From Ignavibacteriales bacterium (GTDB lineage Bacteria > Bacteroidota > Ignavibacteria > Ignavibacteriales > Melioribacteraceae), in contig JAGVBL010000047.1 in NCBI GenBank assembly GCA_020059785.1, positions 1 to 16,349 of the forward strand: 16,349 nt of DNA, read 5' to 3'. Within the stretch, counting starts at the first letter, position 1; every line of letters begins with the position of its first letter. Made by a program: the position numbers and the translations under genes. Below are positions 15,034 to 16,349 of this stretch, in pieces. Under the pieces are notes generated by a model. That model worked only from the letters and a program-made list of their open reading frames with translations, had not been told where the DNA came from and did no database searches.

Positions 15034-16349
15034 ATGAAGAGTAAAAACAAAATCAAATTTCTAACAATCATTTTATTAATTCTATTTGGACTGGTTAGAA
15101 ATTCATTTGCACAGGAATTCAATGCAAGTGTTGATAAAACTGTAGTTGGTCAATACGATCGGTTTCAGGTCTATTTTACTTTTAATGGCAGCGATGTTAA
15201 TAACGTCCGCGATTTTAGACCACCTAACTTTTCAGGATTTAGAGTTCTATCAGGACCTAATCAATCTACCAGCATGCAGATAATAAATGGTAAAGTATCT
15301 GCGTCCTTATCATTTGTCTATATTTTGCAACCAACCAATGTAGGTGATTACTCGATCGGTCAGGCATCTGTTGAGTATTCCGGCAAGACGTATAGAACAA
15401 ATCCGTTAAATATAAAAGTAGAAAAAGGAACTCCGCAGCAACAGCAGCAAAGTAATGGCGGTTATTCTGATGAAGAACTATCAAAAAATGTTTTTATTGT
15501 TGCCGAATCTAATAAGAACCGTGTTTATTTAGGCGAGCAATTAACAGTTACGTATAAGCTTTATACCAAATTAAATATTTCATCACCTCAAATTACAAAG
15601 CTTCCTCAGTATCAGGGTTTCTGGGCAGTAGAAGTCGACCCGGCTCAAACAATTACTTTCGATATTGGAATGTATAAAGGTGAGCGTTACAGAGTTGCAG
15701 CAATTAAAAAAGTTGCATTGTTTCCAACTAAAACCGGTCAGCTTAGTGTTACTCCTTTTGAATTGAATATTCCGGTTATAGTTAAAAAGAAAAGAACAGG
15801 TAATGATATATTTGACGAGTTCTTCAACGATTCATTTTTCGGCAGAACAGAAACAGTTGACTACCTTGCTAAATCAAACACACTAAAAATAGATGTTGAA
15901 CCATTGCCGTCATCTGCAACTCCATCATCTTTCAACGGTGCCGTAGGTAATTTCAACTTCAAAGCAGAAATTGATAAGAATAAAGTTGTTACGAACGAAA
16001 GCATAATGCTTAGATTAACTCTTTCGGGATCCGGGAATATTCAATTGTTGAAAGCACCTGAACCGCAATTACCTTCGGGTGTTGATAAATATGATCCAAA
16101 AGTTTATGATAATGTTAACAAAGGTTCTGTTGTATCAGGTCAGAAAATTATTGAGTACTTAATTGTACCGAGAGTAGCCGGTGATAAAGAAATCCCTCCT
16201 ATGGAATTTTCTTATTTCAATCCGGAACAAAGAAGATATATTACATTAACTTCTCCAGCTTTCAAGATAAATGTTGTGAAGGGAGAGGGACAATACGAAC
16301 CGCTTACCGGAAATTATTCAAAGTCGGATGTCAGACTGTTGAATGAAGA
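15034..16349 (+). CDS. batD: BatD, exported beta-rich membrane protein (partial, N-terminal 438 codons)
   Basis: An open frame from ATG 15034 to the window edge. A signal peptide (MKSKNKIKFLTIILLILFGLVRNSFAQ) precedes the BatD (oxygen-tolerance) domain. It reads FNASVDKTVVGQYDRFQVYF, RDFRPPNFSGFRVLSGPNQS, SLSFVYILQPTNVGDYSIGQ, then a second unit NKNRVYLGEQLTVTYKLYTK, FWAVEVDP, YRVAAIKKVALFPTKTGQL, and a third with NFNFKAEIDKNKVVTNESIMLRLTLSGSGN and PPMEFSYFNPEQRRY. These repeated Ig-like units are expected on the periplasmic side; the usual C-terminal membrane helix would lie beyond the edge. A Gln run (PQQQQQS) links the first two units. There is no obvious Shine-Dalgarno and a 146-base repeat-containing gap upstream, so its expression may be set apart from that of batA-C. 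batE is expected next but is not in view. Confidence 0.92.
   Translation, partial: MKSKNKIKFLTIILLILFGLVRNSFAQEFNASVDKTVVGQYDRFQVYFTFNGSDVNNVRDFRPPNFSGFRVLSGPNQSTSMQIINGKVSASLSFVYILQPTNVGDYSIGQASVEYSGKTYRTNPLNIKVEKGTPQQQQQSNGGYSDEELSKNVFIVAESNKNRVYLGEQLTVTYKLYTKLNISSPQITKLPQYQGFWAVEVDPAQTITFDIGMYKGERYRVAAIKKVALFPTKTGQLSVTPFELNIPVIVKKKRTGNDIFDEFFNDSFFGRTETVDYLAKSNTLKIDVEPLPSSATPSSFNGAVGNFNFKAEIDKNKVVTNESIMLRLTLSGSGNIQLLKAPEPQLPSGVDKYDPKVYDNVNKGSVVSGQKIIEYLIVPRVAGDKEIPPMEFSYFNPEQRRYITLTSPAFKINVVKGEGQYEPLTGNYSKSDVRLLNE

Overview
The window is AT-rich (by eye about one third G+C). Several traits point to the Bacteroidota/Chlorobiota/Ignavibacteriota side of the bacteria: a complete-looking bat (aerotolerance) gene order, a BshB1-type bacillithiol deacetylase, and promoter -7 elements of the form TAnnTTTG. 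Real Shine-Dalgarno stretches (GAGGAG, AGGTGG, GAGGG) lie before several genes, together with GTG and TTG starts. Class Bacteroidia largely lacks such ribosome sites, so an Ignavibacteria-like lineage is my preferred guess. This is an inference from sequence character, not a database match.

Left part (1-7784): a partial gatB runs off the left edge on the minus strand. A short plus-strand group follows: bshB1 (bacillithiol synthesis), an SLC13/DASS anion symporter and a DUF302 protein. After a gap of about 300 bases without a gene comes ettA (ABC-F translation factor) on the minus strand, whose reading frame is broken once at an A-run between its two ATPase domains. Divergent from it is sthA (soluble transhydrogenase), preceded by a textbook Bacteroidota-type promoter. 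A minus-strand lipoprotein with two probable OB-folds ends at a clear intrinsic terminator that faces sthA.

Right part (7860-16349): an RlmI-type 23S rRNA cytosine methyltransferase gene is followed by a tightly packed bat operon: moxR, a DUF58 protein, a BatD-like membrane protein, batA, batB, batC and the start of batD. Most junctions overlap by 4 to 11 bases. The likely logic is that a MoxR AAA+ ATPase works with von Willebrand A (MIDAS) proteins at the inner membrane, with TPR and beta-rich exported partners. In Bacteroides fragilis this locus was tied to aerotolerance, but its biochemistry is unsettled. batC carries a second reading-frame break in its Gln/Asn/Asp/Lys-rich tail.

The most notable non-gene signals are: (1) the ettA break falls on a canonical A AAA AAC slippery heptamer in the correct phase for -1 frameshifting; (2) a GA-rich 14-base tandem repeat between batC and batD has a two-copy relative inside the rlmI coding sequence; (3) a GATCATG direct/inverted repeat lies between moxR and the DUF58 gene. 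Both frame breaks are repaired by adding one A to an A-run, so a base-calling artefact must be weighed against real biology. I found no convincing new system; no CRISPR array, transposase, tRNA or rRNA was seen.
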